A stretch of DNA of 64,000 bases. Source: Blepharisma japonicum. Lineage: Eukaryota > Ciliophora > Heterotrichea > Heterotrichida > Blepharismidae. Within the stretch, counting starts at the first letter, position 1, and every line of letters starts with the position of its first letter. The stretch is from positions 91,536 to 155,535 of the forward strand of contig CATKHK010000096.1 of NCBI GenBank assembly GCA_949751835.1, written 5' to 3'. Positions 38,801 through 49,600 of the stretch are shown one piece after another. The notes beneath the pieces are model-generated. The model saw nothing but the letters and a program-made list of their open reading frames with translations, did no database searches and was not told the origin of the DNA. The translations under genes and the position numbers were made by a program.

Positions 38801-39616
38801 GCTGCAACTATCGACTTTACCACCTCAGCTGTTCAATCAGTCTATTCCACATCAGTTACTTTCACAAGAGATATTTCAGCAAGTCTTGATGATAGCATCA
38901 GAAGAAGTTTAGCAAAGAACATTGGAGTTAACCCTGATTGGCTTATTTCTAAAGGACGCACAACCCCTTCAACATCTAATGAATCCTCAAGATTCCTTCC
39001 AACCTCAACCATAGTTTACTCAAGATTTAACTACATAATGATTTATGACAGAAGAAAGCCAAGCTATTCACCTTCTTATATTCTGAATCAGCTTGACCAA
39101 ACTGGAGCCACTAATGATTTGACAGAGATAACTAATGTACCTCCAACAGCTTTTGGAACCCCAGCTTTAGTGTCAACTGGTACAGTCCCAACCTGGAAAG
39201 CTGGCCCATTTCAGACCGAATTAGGGGACACAAATGCCACTTTCAACGCCACCTCTTCTCAAGATGGTATTGTTTGTGTCTCTTGCACTGAACTTAGCTC
39301 AACTGAAATTACTTATGCTTGGCAGGTTGTTGATGGATTAGATGCTAAATCTAATAAAGCATATGGAGCATGCGTCAATGCTACAGCAGCCGCGACAGTA
39401 TCTCTTACAGTTTCAGGTTTAACTCAAGCTACAATTTATACTTGCTATTTTACTGCTTGCAATAGCTACCCAACTCATTCTTATTGTATTGATGTCAGCT
39501 CTAATGATACAACAGTCACATATTTGAGAAATATTTCGCTTAAAACGATTGAATCAAAAACAGATGCAGCGATTTGTCTTAGCTTTTTGGCAGCTATCTT
39601 TTTAATCTTTTATTAA
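32843..39616 (+). CDS. Giant surface protein gene C (2257 aa, signal peptide, putative GPI tail)
   Basis: Single frame from ATG 32843 to TAA 39614-39616; TGA is Trp at many conserved positions. The start gives MEQIRYTTK before a hydrophobic NLISFIILFQLVTCLKFG signal peptide. In A and B the ATG lies where C has ACG, so the longer N-terminus is needed here. Then FDPGRIVW, WWSDID, GFMGTGI, repeated VPASGIITI / YIQFPRQFD / FNIVFPQQF strand motifs, LLPGQQSGD, FAPDTQTLYFELTV, AWQVVDGLD and a terminal hydrophobic AAICLSFLAAIFLIFY. More of its Trp codons are TGG than in A and B, giving a 784-codon stretch without any TGA (36323-38677). It is a diverged third member, downstream in the same orientation. 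Function unknown; a surface location is inferred. Confidence 0.9.
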
Positions 39617-40468
39617 GATTTTATTCAAACCTTGTTAAATAGATTTTAAATATAAATAACTCATCTAAACTTAAATGGTTTACACAAAAATCATTAATTA
39701 TAATAGTTTTTCCTAAATAGTTTAAATTAAAATCTGTTATGTTCGCTAACAAAGGAATATTCCGATTAATTTAATTTATAGAGAAATCGAGGTCACTCCA
39801 CCCAAAAATTAACTCCAAAATCTTTCAATATCTTAAAAATAATCATAGCATATCAGAAAGGTTAAATAATACCAATATACCCAATCACGAGAAGAAAATA
39901 TGTGAATGAAAACGATCAGTTAATAGAAATTATCAATGCATCCCTACAATTACTTAGATAAGAAATTTCCTGAAATTTCATCTGTATGCTTTTGAAGTGG
40001 GCTGATGGTGGCTTGGTAGTGGGTAGGTGGTGGATTGGTAGTTGGCTTGTAGTGGGTTGGTAGTGGGTTGGTATTAGGTTGGTAGTGGGTTGCTAATGGG
40101 TTGCTAATGGGCTGGTAGTGGGTTTGAAGTGGGTTATAGTTGCCTATATTTTTTAATTTTTACTCTTTATCGGGATATGGTCTGACAGTAGTGCTGCTAG
40201 TCTGGCTATGTACCAGTAGTCTGGTTGATCTGTTACTTATCGGTTGGTTATCTTAAGCTAGTGTGCCATTAGTCTGCTTGATATGCTCGCTATGGTCGGT
40301 TATGGTTACTAGTGGACCATTTGTCTGGCTAAAATCTTCCTACAGTAGATCTATAAAAGGGTAGCTCCCTTGCTTCATGTTCAGCTTCGCTCGAGCTTTT
40401 AGCTTTCAAGCTGAAGCATAAAGAGTCATAAAAATATTTTAAACAATATATTTGATTTTATGAATATT
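39617..40468. other. Intergenic region between gene C and D1
   Basis: Convergent 3' regions of gene C (plus) and D1 (minus). It holds the G-rich repeat at 39998-40143, a looser continuation to about 40340 (CTGGCT and TAGTCTGG-like units) and one 8-bp stem TTCAGCTT/AAGCTGAA at 40380-40415. No gene seen. Confidence 0.5.
39998..40143 (+). repeat. G-rich minisatellite, unit near GTAGTGGGTTG
   Basis: About 13 imperfect units of 10-11 bp, with GGTAGTGGGTT and GCTAATGGGTT variants. The plus strand has many GGG/GG runs and could form G-quadruplexes; the cytosines are nearly all on the other strand. This contrasts strongly with the AT-rich surroundings. Not a telomeric array: the units vary and genes lie on both sides. 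Confidence 0.8.
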
Positions 40469-41785
40469 TTAGAGTTCACTGATTAACTTTTTATTCAAAT
40501 CGAACTTTCAGTATTCAGGATTTAAATACTCTCCGCAGCCAATATATATTCCTCCTTTATTATATGAGCAATACACTTGAGAAGGATAGCTCGTGATTGC
40601 TGATTTTTCTATTCGGCTTCAATTTGTGTAACTTCCAATTTCGCATTCATAGATTGATCCCCTATGGCATTCAATCAAATACAGTCTCTCTGCATTTATC
40701 AGGATCTTTCTTTTATTAGCTACAAACTCGTAGGAAATTTTTGAGAAAGAGTTAATATCAATTGAGTATAATAAAAGATTTCTATTTCTAAATCCAGAAA
40801 TCAAAATATTCCCCTTAAATGCTATACTGCTACACCGTTCATCATTTATTGGCATTGGCGTTAATTGAATTCATCGATTTTGATCCAAATCAAATCTATT
40901 AGATAGAGTTAAAGGTTTACCATCTATACATCCTCCAAAGCAATAGACGCTGTTGTTAAAATAGATACATGATGAGTCACAACAAGGAATTCCAGATGGC
41001 AGCAGTACTTCGGCTCCGCCATTCACATCAACTAGTGCTGTAACCCCTGAGTCTTCATCATCACCAAAACAGAATAGCTTGCCATTTGGAAGTTGAGTTA
41101 TGCAAGTGCCAAAGTCCAGTGATTCTGGCCTTTCTATGATTTTGAATTCTCGGGTTTCACTTTCAGTGTTGTAAATAAATAATTTAGCTTTGATGTTGTG
41201 TTTTCTAAAGTTATAAAGAGATGTCTTTGTCTGATAAGCATTAAGATAATCTTGGTAAGCTTTTATTAACGGTGGATCATGAAGAATAGAATTTGCCTGG
41301 TAAGCTGAGCTAGTTACTCTGAAATCCATCTCTAATTCTGGATTTATTGGTCTACTCAAGATTTCAGCTGTTTTATTTTTTAAGGTGTCTATTGCGTTTA
41401 AAGCATTTTCTGTTTCTTTGAGTTTAGTGTTAAAATCATTAATAATGCTTACTTGATAATTAAGCAAGCTTGCCTTGGTTTTATGTTCCAATTTTGCAGG
41501 CTCGTTTAAGTGCTTAGCTTTTCTTACTAATTGCTTATGATGGCTGTCATATGGATGCATCTGTTCACTTTGGCCGGTTTCGAAATTGAAATAATAAATA
41601 TCACCTTTATTAGTTTTGCATCGCTTTCATTGCTGAGGAAGAGGAGCTTTCAAACTTTCTCGAGCTATGTATAGCAAATCTTCATCATCTGGAAGAGTTA
41701 GGCCAAGCCATATGGCATAATTAATAATTTCATCTGCTGTTGGCTCGTAATTTTCGTTGATCTTTTCTCCTAATATTTTTTCCAT
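40469..41785 (-). CDS. CEP164-type WW domain plus Kelch-like protein D1
   Basis: 438 residues, ATG 41783-41785 to TAA 40469-40471, with TGA as Trp at 41630, 40871, 40619 and 40508. Residues 1-55 (NENYEPTADEIINYAIWLGL, DDEDLLYIA) and the following PLPQQWKRC, GDIYYFNFETGQS, HPYDSHHKQLV closely follow the N-terminus of CEP164, whose WW domain binds TTBK2 at centriole appendages. The second Trp of the WW is lost (SEQMHP). Residues about 85-145 look like a coiled coil. The C-terminal half has Kelch-like repeats (GKLFCFGDD, SVYCFGG, RWIQLTPMP, NILISGF). Basal-body function is an inference from the WW only. Paralogue of D2. Confidence 0.85.
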
Positions 41786-41824
41786 TCCTAATAATTATTA
41801 ATAGCTTATCTGATTTTAAGTAAA
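41786..41824 (-). promoter_or_regulatory. Conserved upstream block of D1
   Basis: Read on the minus strand, ACTTAAAATCAG followed by TAAGCTA and an AT-rich run lies directly upstream of the D1 ATG. The same block, with small changes, precedes D2 and D3, so it is a likely core promoter or 5' leader. Confidence 0.5.
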
Positions 41825-42084
41825 GACAATTAATAAAGATGCATATTCTAAAAACAATTGTTTAATCAATCATAAATTGCTTTTAAGTATAGATTGATTT
41901 ATTAGAAGTGTCGTTCCATTATTTTTATATATTAGAAATTCTGAAATAATTATGCTATTAATGAAGGAAATTTTTTGAAATTGATGATCTTCTTTTTTGA
42001 CGAATATACACTTTTATAATTCAAATTATTTGGTATTTAATTATAATTAATGACTTTTATAACTAAGTTAAATTGAATGTAAGT
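41825..42084. other. AT-rich spacer, nothing recognised
   Basis: Short spacer between the D1 upstream block and surface-gene fragment P1. No frame or repeat was seen that adds information. Confidence 0.4.
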
Positions 42085-43440
42085 AAGATATCGGAAAGCT
42101 GGATTGGAATGTTAGGATATGCGTTGATGGTCAAAGTAGAAGTGCCAGTTGTTACAGAAGCAGAAAAAGTAATGGATGTTTGATATGAGACTCCGTTAGA
42201 TGTACTCCAGGTCTCAACTCTATTGCTACCCCTTGTTTTGATTGAAAGCGCTGCTAAAAAGTCTTTATCAATACTAGTAGACCCAATGTATGTTGGTTGC
42301 CTAACTTACATCAAAGTTACAGTCTGTGACCTGACTTAAGAACTGTAGTCATTGTGTCTGCTAAAGTTGAGCGAAGAAGGAATAGTTGCCGATAATGATG
42401 ATAATTTCATCGGCAGGTCCATGAACTATCAATCGTAAATTCCTGAACCACCTTTAGGCTCTGCTATAGTCGTGTAAACAAAAATTATTGAAAGGTTAAA
42501 AGATTCTGAACTAGCTCCAATAATAGCTCCTGACTTGAAATTAATGTAGGGGCAGCTAACGTGATTGCAGCTACTCTAACGGTAAATAGAATAGAGTTAA
42601 AGAAAGCTTCAGAATAAGAGTAAACACCTCCCAGTACTGATGATGTAACCCTCACTCCCCAATTGCTTTCTCTATCTGCAAAAAACAACTTGCGCCAAAG
42701 ATTGGTGGCTTTTAAGTTACAAGCAATTCCAGTAATAGGATATATAACTCCTTATATGACATAGGCCATAATAAATACACCGACTCCAGTATCACTTAGC
42801 CCAGATAATATGCCATAGAAACAGAAGAAATCAAATCAGAGGCTGTATTAAATACAACAGAATATGAAAGAACTGACGAAAATGTAAATCATAATGAAAG
42901 GCCAATTCCAATAATATCATTTATGGATATTACAGCTGTATAGTTTCGTTATCAAGTTTATTAGAAATAGTAATATCTTCGGGAAATTCCAATAGCCCAT
43001 GTGAGGCTGAGGCTTTTACAGAAAGTGGTGATGCAAAATCAAAATTTATAGCGTTTGAGACCATCCAGGTTTGAATAATGGTAGAGAATTTGTCTAAATG
43101 AAGTATCAAATAATTTTGGAACGTAAGATTTAATATTTAAACTTGTTTCTGCTAAGAAAGTAATTCCACTATGGAAATCAGTATTTATTTTTGACAGCTA
43201 TTCTTAGATCTTCAAGAGTAATGTTAATATGGTTGTTGAGACTGTAAAATTAGCATTAGCGTAGAGATAGAAGATAAATAGCGGTGCCAAGGGTGAGAGT
43301 TTCAGGATTGTTAGTTGTCATAATGCCATTCACATAAATCCTGACGTCGAGCTGTATCAAGCTTCAATTTCAATATCAATTGCTTATGATTGAAAGAAAA
43401 GTCAACCGCTTGATTAGAATATGAGAGATATGCAGAATAT
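42085..43440 (-). pseudogene. Surface-protein pseudogene fragment P1
   Basis: Reverse-strand remnant that corresponds roughly to residues 720-1160 of gene E-like proteins. Visible pieces include AIDIEI near 43370, a degenerate SNFD region near 43040, GGVYSYSEA near 42620 and TINAYPN at about 42110. Many frameshifts and stops. The Tyr codon that is TAA in E, F and G is still TAT here, so it derives from a longer-form ancestor. Confidence 0.75.
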
Positions 43441-43489
43441 GCTAACCTTTCAATAATTTTGGTTTCGCCATGTCTTTTGTAGTGTCTAA

Positions 43490-43770
43490 AGGCAGGCTCA
43501 TTACTGTGTTAGCAACTGAAGTTACTTCACCAACAAACTTGGGTCTACTAGTATTGATAAAGACTGCTTCACAGCGCTTTCAATCAAAATAAGTGGTGGT
43601 AATACAATTGAGGCTGGAGTACATCTAATGAAGCCTCATATCAAACATCCATTACTTCTTCTGCTTCTGTAACAACTGGCACTTCTTCTTTGACCATCAA
43701 CGCATATCCTAAAGTTCCAATCCAGCTTTCTGATATTTTGCTTACATTTTCTTTAACTTAGTCAAGTCAT
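43490..43770 (+). pseudogene. Surface-protein pseudogene fragment P2
   Basis: Plus-strand remnant matching gene E near 49909-50170: STDKDCF-like segment, SYQTSITSSASVTTGTSS, TINAYPKVP and SDILLTFSLT, then TAG. It is the inverted counterpart of the end of P1 (42090-42230), forming an inverted repeat with a loop of about 1.4 kb. Confidence 0.75.
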
Positions 43771-44277
43771 TAATTATAATTAAAGAATAGCTTTATATTA
43801 AAATAATTAAACTTGAAAAAGTTATGAATTTCATGTCCTCAGGGCTTGCACAATCTTCCACTCATTCTTCAAATGTTCCCACTTACCCAAGACTCTGTTC
43901 CTCCTCTAATGTTTAGTGCAAATTCAAAAAAAACTGCTTTAAGAGGCATATATACAATTATCGTAATAACATAAGTAAGAGCTTTAGTAGGTTCCTAAGA
44001 AAAGCTGTCTTATGGACTTATTGTGGTTATGAATAAAGGCTTGACCTGCAAACAATATTAATAATCGTTCTCTCATCCTAAAAATTATCAGAAATTTGAA
44101 TTAAATCTGATCTAATGCTTCTGCATCCGAGCCATAAATTTATATTTTTTGAGATATAGATTTTGCACAAAAAGATTGCATCGAAAATAATTAGATTCTA
44201 AAATATATTGAATAGCCCCAAGTCTAAAATCTCCGTATTATTGAATTTATCATATTAATAATAAATATAATGAATTT
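43771..44277. repeat. Intergenic region with a short copy of the dispersed upstream repeat
   Basis: About 43900-44090 resembles the dispersed block seen at 46140, 55070, 58200 and 63050: GGCATATATACAATTATCGT, then CTTATGGACTTATT and AATAAAGGCTT. No gene follows it directly; D2 ends at 44278 on the other strand. Confidence 0.5.
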
Positions 44278-45588
44278 TTAAAGTTCAACGATTAACTTTT
44301 TATTCAAATCGAACTTGAAGTATTGAACCTCTAAATACTCGCCACAGCCAATGTATATTCCTCCTTTATTATATGAACAACATACTTGAGAAGGAAAACC
44401 ATTGATTGTTGATTTCTTTATCCAGCTTCAATTTGTGCAACTTCCAACTTCACATTCATAGATTGATCCTTTATAGCATTCAATCAAATACAATCTATCT
44501 GCATTTATCAGGATCTTTCTTTTATTACCAACAAACTCATAAGGAATTGTTGAAAAAGAGTCAATATCAATTGAATATAATAAAAGATTTCTACTTCAAA
44601 GTCCAGAAATCAAAATATCCCTATTAAATACTATACTACTGCACTGATGATCTTCTATTGGCATTGGCGTTAATTGAATTCATTGATTTTGATCCAAATC
44701 AAATCTACTAGATAGAGTTAATAATTCACCATATATATTTCCTCCAAAACAATAGACGCTGTTGTTGAAATAAATACATGATGAGCTACTACAAGGAGTT
44801 CCAGATGGCAGCACTTCGACTTCACCATTCACATCAATTAGCACTGAAATCCCAGAATCTCTATTATTGCCAAAACAAAATAGCTTGCCATTTGGAAGAT
44901 GATATATGCAAGTATCGAAGTCCAATGGCTCTGGGGTTTTTAAGATTTTGACTTCTTGGGTTTTGCTTTCAGTGTTATAAATAATTAATTCAGTTCTATT
45001 GTTATATTCTCTAATGCTATAAAGAGATGTCTTTTGCTGATAAGCTTTAAAATAATCTTGATGAGTTTGCATTAGCTGTAGATTAAAAGCTGAATTTGTT
45101 AGTCAAGTTGAGCGTATTGATCTAAGATATAAAGCTGCTGAGATCTTGAGTAGACCAAATAACTGAAAATTAGAGATGGATTTCAAAGATCCTATTACAC
45201 TTAAAGAATTTTCTGTTTCTTTGAGATTAGTATTGAAGTCATTAGTAATGCTTACTTGATAATTAAATAAGCTTGTATTGGTTTTATATTTTACTTTTTT
45301 CAGCTCGTTTAAGTGCTTAGCTTCTCTTACAAGTTGCTTATAATGACTGCCACATGGATGCTCCCATTTACTTTGGCTGGTTTCGGAGTTGAAATAATAA
45401 ATATCGCCTTCACGAGTTTTGTATCGCTTTCATAGAGGAGGAAGAGGAGCTTTCAAACCTTCACAAGCTATATATAGCAAATCTTCATCGTCGGGAAGAG
45501 TTAGACCAAGCCATATACCGTACTTAATAATTTCTTCTACTGTTGGCTCATAATTTTCGTCAATCTCTTCTTCTAATATTTTCTCCAT
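44278..45588 (-). CDS. CEP164-type WW domain plus Kelch-like protein D2
   Basis: 436 residues, ATG 45586-45588 to TAA 44278-44280, TGA as Trp at 45430, 45103 and 44680. The N-terminus EIDENYEPTVEEIIKYGIWL, then LPPLWKRYKTREGDIYYFN and QSKWEHPCGSHYKQLV is a full WW domain with both tryptophans and matches CEP164 better than D1 does. A Lys/Glu-rich helical linker follows (about residues 85-160), then Kelch-like strands (GKLFCFGNN, SVYCFGGN, QWIQLTPMP, GIYIGCGEYL). About 70 percent similar to D1 by eye. Centriole or basal-body targeting is inferred from the WW family; the propeller partner is unknown. Confidence 0.87.
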
Positions 45589-45731
45589 TTCAAATAATAC
45601 TAGCTTAGCTGATTTTAAGTAAAATGATATTAAAAACAAATTTATAATTAATTAAATAATATTTTTAGAATTATTATAGCTTTATAATCATCTTTATTTA
45701 AAATCAGTTTAGCTAGTAATAATTATTTGTA
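45589..45731. promoter_or_regulatory. Inverted-repeat intergenic region between D2 and D3
   Basis: The D2 upstream block (45600-45626, TAGCTTAGCTGATTTTAAGT) recurs inverted at 45693-45720 (ATTTAAAATCAG then TTTAGCTAGTA) before D3. The symmetry continues into both coding sequences, so this is the centre of an inverted duplication as well as a divergent promoter pair. Confidence 0.7.
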
Positions 45732-46020
45732 ATGGAGAAAATTTTAGAAGAAGAGATAGATGAAAATTATGAGTTAACAGTAGAAGAAATTATCAAGCTC
45801 GGCGTATGGATTGATTTAACTCTTCCCGATGATGAAGATTTGCTATATATAACTCATGATGGTTTGAAAGCTCTTCTTCCTCCACTATGAAAGCGATGCA
45901 AAACTCGTGAAGGCGATAATTTATTATTTCAACTTCGAAACCAGCCAAAGAAAAATGAGAGCATCCATGTGAAAGCCATTATAAGCAACTAGAAAGAGAA
46001 GCTAAGAATTTGTAAGATAA
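45732..46020 (+). pseudogene. Decayed WW-Kelch copy D3
   Basis: ATG 45732 begins MEKILEEEIDENYEL and continues through LPPLWKRCKTREGD, then one extra A in the GATAATTTATTATTT run shifts the frame and destroys the second half of the WW. The disrupted frame ends at TAG after AIISN; coiled-coil-like traces persist for about 100 bp. No Kelch part is present. It is oriented head to head with D2. Confidence 0.8.
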
Positions 46021-46673
46021 ATTTAGGCAAGAGAAATCGATTTTCAAAAATTATGAGCTGATCCTGCTCTAAGTAGAGTTTGAAAGATTTTCAGAAAATA
46101 TTATTGATTATACGCTTTATTAGATCTCACTTAAGCTTTTTGATTTGCCTGCTTCTATGTTGCATTTTAGTGATATTAGTCTGAATGTCCTTAAATGCAC
46201 AAATCATCATAATAAGTTTAACAAAGGCTTCGTGTTGGAATTCTTCTTCAATATACTTTTCATGGACTTATTTCTATCGATAATAAGTCTTTATCTAAGA
46301 AAGAGGATGATCTATTCTAGAATCATAGCCTTAATAAAATTAAGTTGAGCAATTAACGAATAAATACAGCTGCAAACTAGTATATGAGGACTTAATTGCT
46401 ACTTTGAGGTCATTTCTTTATTTCAAGTAAATAACTCATTTTAATCTTCTTTTATATATATGAGCTTATGTCTTTCAGATTTTTAAGACTTTGTTTTCTT
46501 TATAATCCATTTAGCAGCTTGTTTTTAAATGCTTTCAGGTTGCAATAATTGAGCAAAATTCTTGATAATTGAGGAATATCAGTATGCTTTCAAATAAGTT
46601 AAATGATAAAGAAACCAAGCAAAGTTTCTTACATTTTAATTAATTAAGAAAAAATAATTTGATAAATCGTAAT
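46021..46673 (+). promoter_or_regulatory. Upstream repeat block and 5' flank of gene E
   Basis: 46140-46440 belongs to the dispersed repeat shared with 55070 and 58200. 46450-46660 (TGAGCTTATGTCTTTCAG … AAAGAAACCAAGCAAAG) is closely shared with 58750-58945 upstream of gene G. Conservation next to two start codons suggests a promoter or leader. Confidence 0.55.
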
Positions 46674-49600
46674 ATGAAAAGCCTTGTAAGCTTTATAGCT
46701 CTTATTGGGCTGGCTTCTTGCTTTGCATTCGGATCATACGGTTCAAGCTTAGACCCAGGCAGAATAGTTTGGCCTAAAGATACTTGGTATAGCAACCCTA
46801 TTGAGCTTACCCAAACTAACACTGGACTAACAGTTATTTTGACAATTCACTTCAGACCTACCACTACTTTGACTGGAGCAACAGTTCAGATTATTTTCCC
46901 ATCAGCTTATTCTACAGAGCCAACAAAAACTGTTGTTGCTTCAAGTTGATCCAATTTACAGTCTGGCCAAGATACTAGCATTACCTATACTACAACTCTT
47001 CCAAGCGCAGGCATATATGGTCCATTTGGAATAGTCACTAGAAAAGGTCCAACAGGTCAGATTGCTGATGCAAACTACAATTTTGGATGTATTGTTGTCA
47101 CCAGCTCAGTATCATCAAGAAGTCTTGCTGTCTCTAGAGCATCAAACAGCATTATCACTACAATCAATACTGACAACACCCTTGAATTTCAGTTCTCCTT
47201 ATCCTTTAGTCTTTGGGCTCATGATTTGATTGAAATTGTTCCAGATACAGATTGGGTTTTAAAAACAGGCCCAACATGCAAATCAGTAGGAGACTCAAAC
47301 CCTATCTTAGGTCCTAACAGCACAAATACCAGGAACTTACCTTGCTCGTTAGGACTAAAAAGCTCAACAACAGCTGGGGTGGCAACTGGAGCTGACACTA
47401 CTGTTGCTTCAGACAGTATTTATATTTATGGAATTGCTTCAGATACTTATGTATCTCCTGCCTTAAATTCATATACAATTAAACTTGAAGTTAGCTACAT
47501 TATTTCACCACCATTTGTTACTAGCTCAAGTAGCTGGACAGTTAATATTTGGAGATACGGAACCAATAATTTGCTTGCTAAATACACCACAAGCTTTGGT
47601 CCAGGATCTACTGCAGGATTAGCTACCTTCATAAGCTGGCAAAGTTATAACTTCCCTTCAAACATTGTAATGCAAAATCAAGTTATATTCACAAAGGTTG
47701 CAGTTGGTTTTAATAATCCTCTGCCTACTTTAAGCACTTTGACTGTTACTTTCAGTGGTGTTAATATATATGATACTATTTGGTGGTCTGATCTTGATAC
47801 TATCACTGAAATTTCTAATAGTGGATTATGCTATGTTACCCCAGCTATTGATGGAGCAAGCTGTGCAGCACCTGACGCAACAACTGCAACTGTGAAATTT
47901 GTTAAGGCACAAGTTAAAGGATCAGTATCTTTTGTGGTATTAAGCTACTTATCAGGAACAACTCCACAAGTTACTAAAATTACTACATACTACGGCTCAG
48001 GCACTAATGTTGTAGATCAAAGTGCAAGCTATCCAGGCTCACTTACAGTTAGAGCAGCCTCATCATCTGCTTATAAGATTCCTGATGTCGCTTTGCATGC
48101 TCTTGCAGCCGATTCTACAAGCTATCCAAAAATTGCCGCTGGAACTGCTCCAGCTCCATATACCATAGGTTCCTCAGGTAATGCAAATGGGCAAAACCAA
48201 GGAGGTGTCAAAGGCCAAGATATTTTTATTCGTATTACTCCTGGCAGTTCAAACACTTGGGGTGGTGATTCTGGTGTTGCAGCAAATGTCGTTTTATATT
48301 TCAACAGGGCAACTTCATTTGAATTTAATAATTTTGGCTCTGTTTATTTTGATAGCGGTCTTACTAAACATGATTACATTAATACTGCTTCTATATTTTC
48401 CTCAGCAGCTGCCGCCATGACAGCAACTACCAATGGTATTACTCCTGGACTCTCAACAAGCAATCAAATATCTTTGTCATTCTCTACTTTAACTGATGGC
48501 GTTGCAAGTGGATCCTACTACTTTTTAAGGTACTCTGATTCATCCAAAACAAGCTTACCTTTTATAGCATCCAATTTAGCGACCTTTTATGAAATTTGGG
48601 CTGTTGCATCCTATACTGTGGATCAAATAGTCACAACTGAAATTGGTAGCTCAGTAATTTCAGTACTTCCTCAAATGACTTCAACGAACTCTTATATTTC
48701 AAAATTCTATACGATGCCTCTTTGTAAGGATAATCTCAATGGAATTCCAATAGTTAACCATTTTGAATCAATAAATACAGACTTTGACTTTTCTGCTCAA
48801 TCATATGCAATTGATATTGAAATTAATGCTGGATACAGCTCTACGACTGGATTCATGGGTACTGGTATTATGGGAACTAACAATGCTGGAACTCTTACTC
48901 TTGGTACAAGCCTTTGATCTTCTATCATTACCGCAACTGCTACTTTTGTAGTCAAAGAAACCAAGCTAACAATTACTCTTAAAGGTCTTGGAGCAATTTC
49001 TATGTCATCGCAAAAAATAGATACTTATTTCCCAAGTGCAATAGCTTCTTTAGCAGAAACAACTTTAACTATTAATTCTTATTTTTACTTTGCAAAACCA
49101 TCTGATACTACACTTAGACAAGTTCTCTACCAAAATGCATTTGCCTGGGCGGTCTCATCTGTTTCAAATTTTGATGTTGTATCAACTGGTGTGGCACAAA
49201 CATCAGGCTCAACATGGGCTATTGGAACTTCTGCAGGTGTTACTATTTCTAATATACTTGATAGCGATACTATAGCAACTGAAATATTAAATGGTGATAT
49301 TGTTGGAATTAGCCTTCCATCAGGATTTATATTCTCATCAGCACCTTCATACAGTGTTGTTGTTGATACTGCTGCTGCTGTAACTTCCCCTGCTTCTACA
49401 ACATTTTATCTGGGCTCTTCAAGTGATACTGGAGTAGGCGGATTTATTATGGCCTATGGCACATGGGGCGCTGCAACCCCTACTATTTATGGAATTGCAT
49501 ATAACTTAGCAGTTACAAATCTTCAACCACCAAGCTACTCTTTTGCAGCTGGAGGAAGCGCATGGGGCATGTGGGTGGCATCATCATGATTGGGAATTGC

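Noticed and set aside
39998-40143. Internal telomeric repeat
   Set aside because: Units are imperfect and 10-11 bp long, and do not match the octamer type reported for Blepharisma; genes continue on both sides.
40380-40415. Stem TTCAGCTT/AAGCTGAA as a terminator
   Set aside because: Eight bp with a 20-base loop is expected by chance in this much AT-rich DNA and such terminators are not a feature of ciliate nuclear genes.
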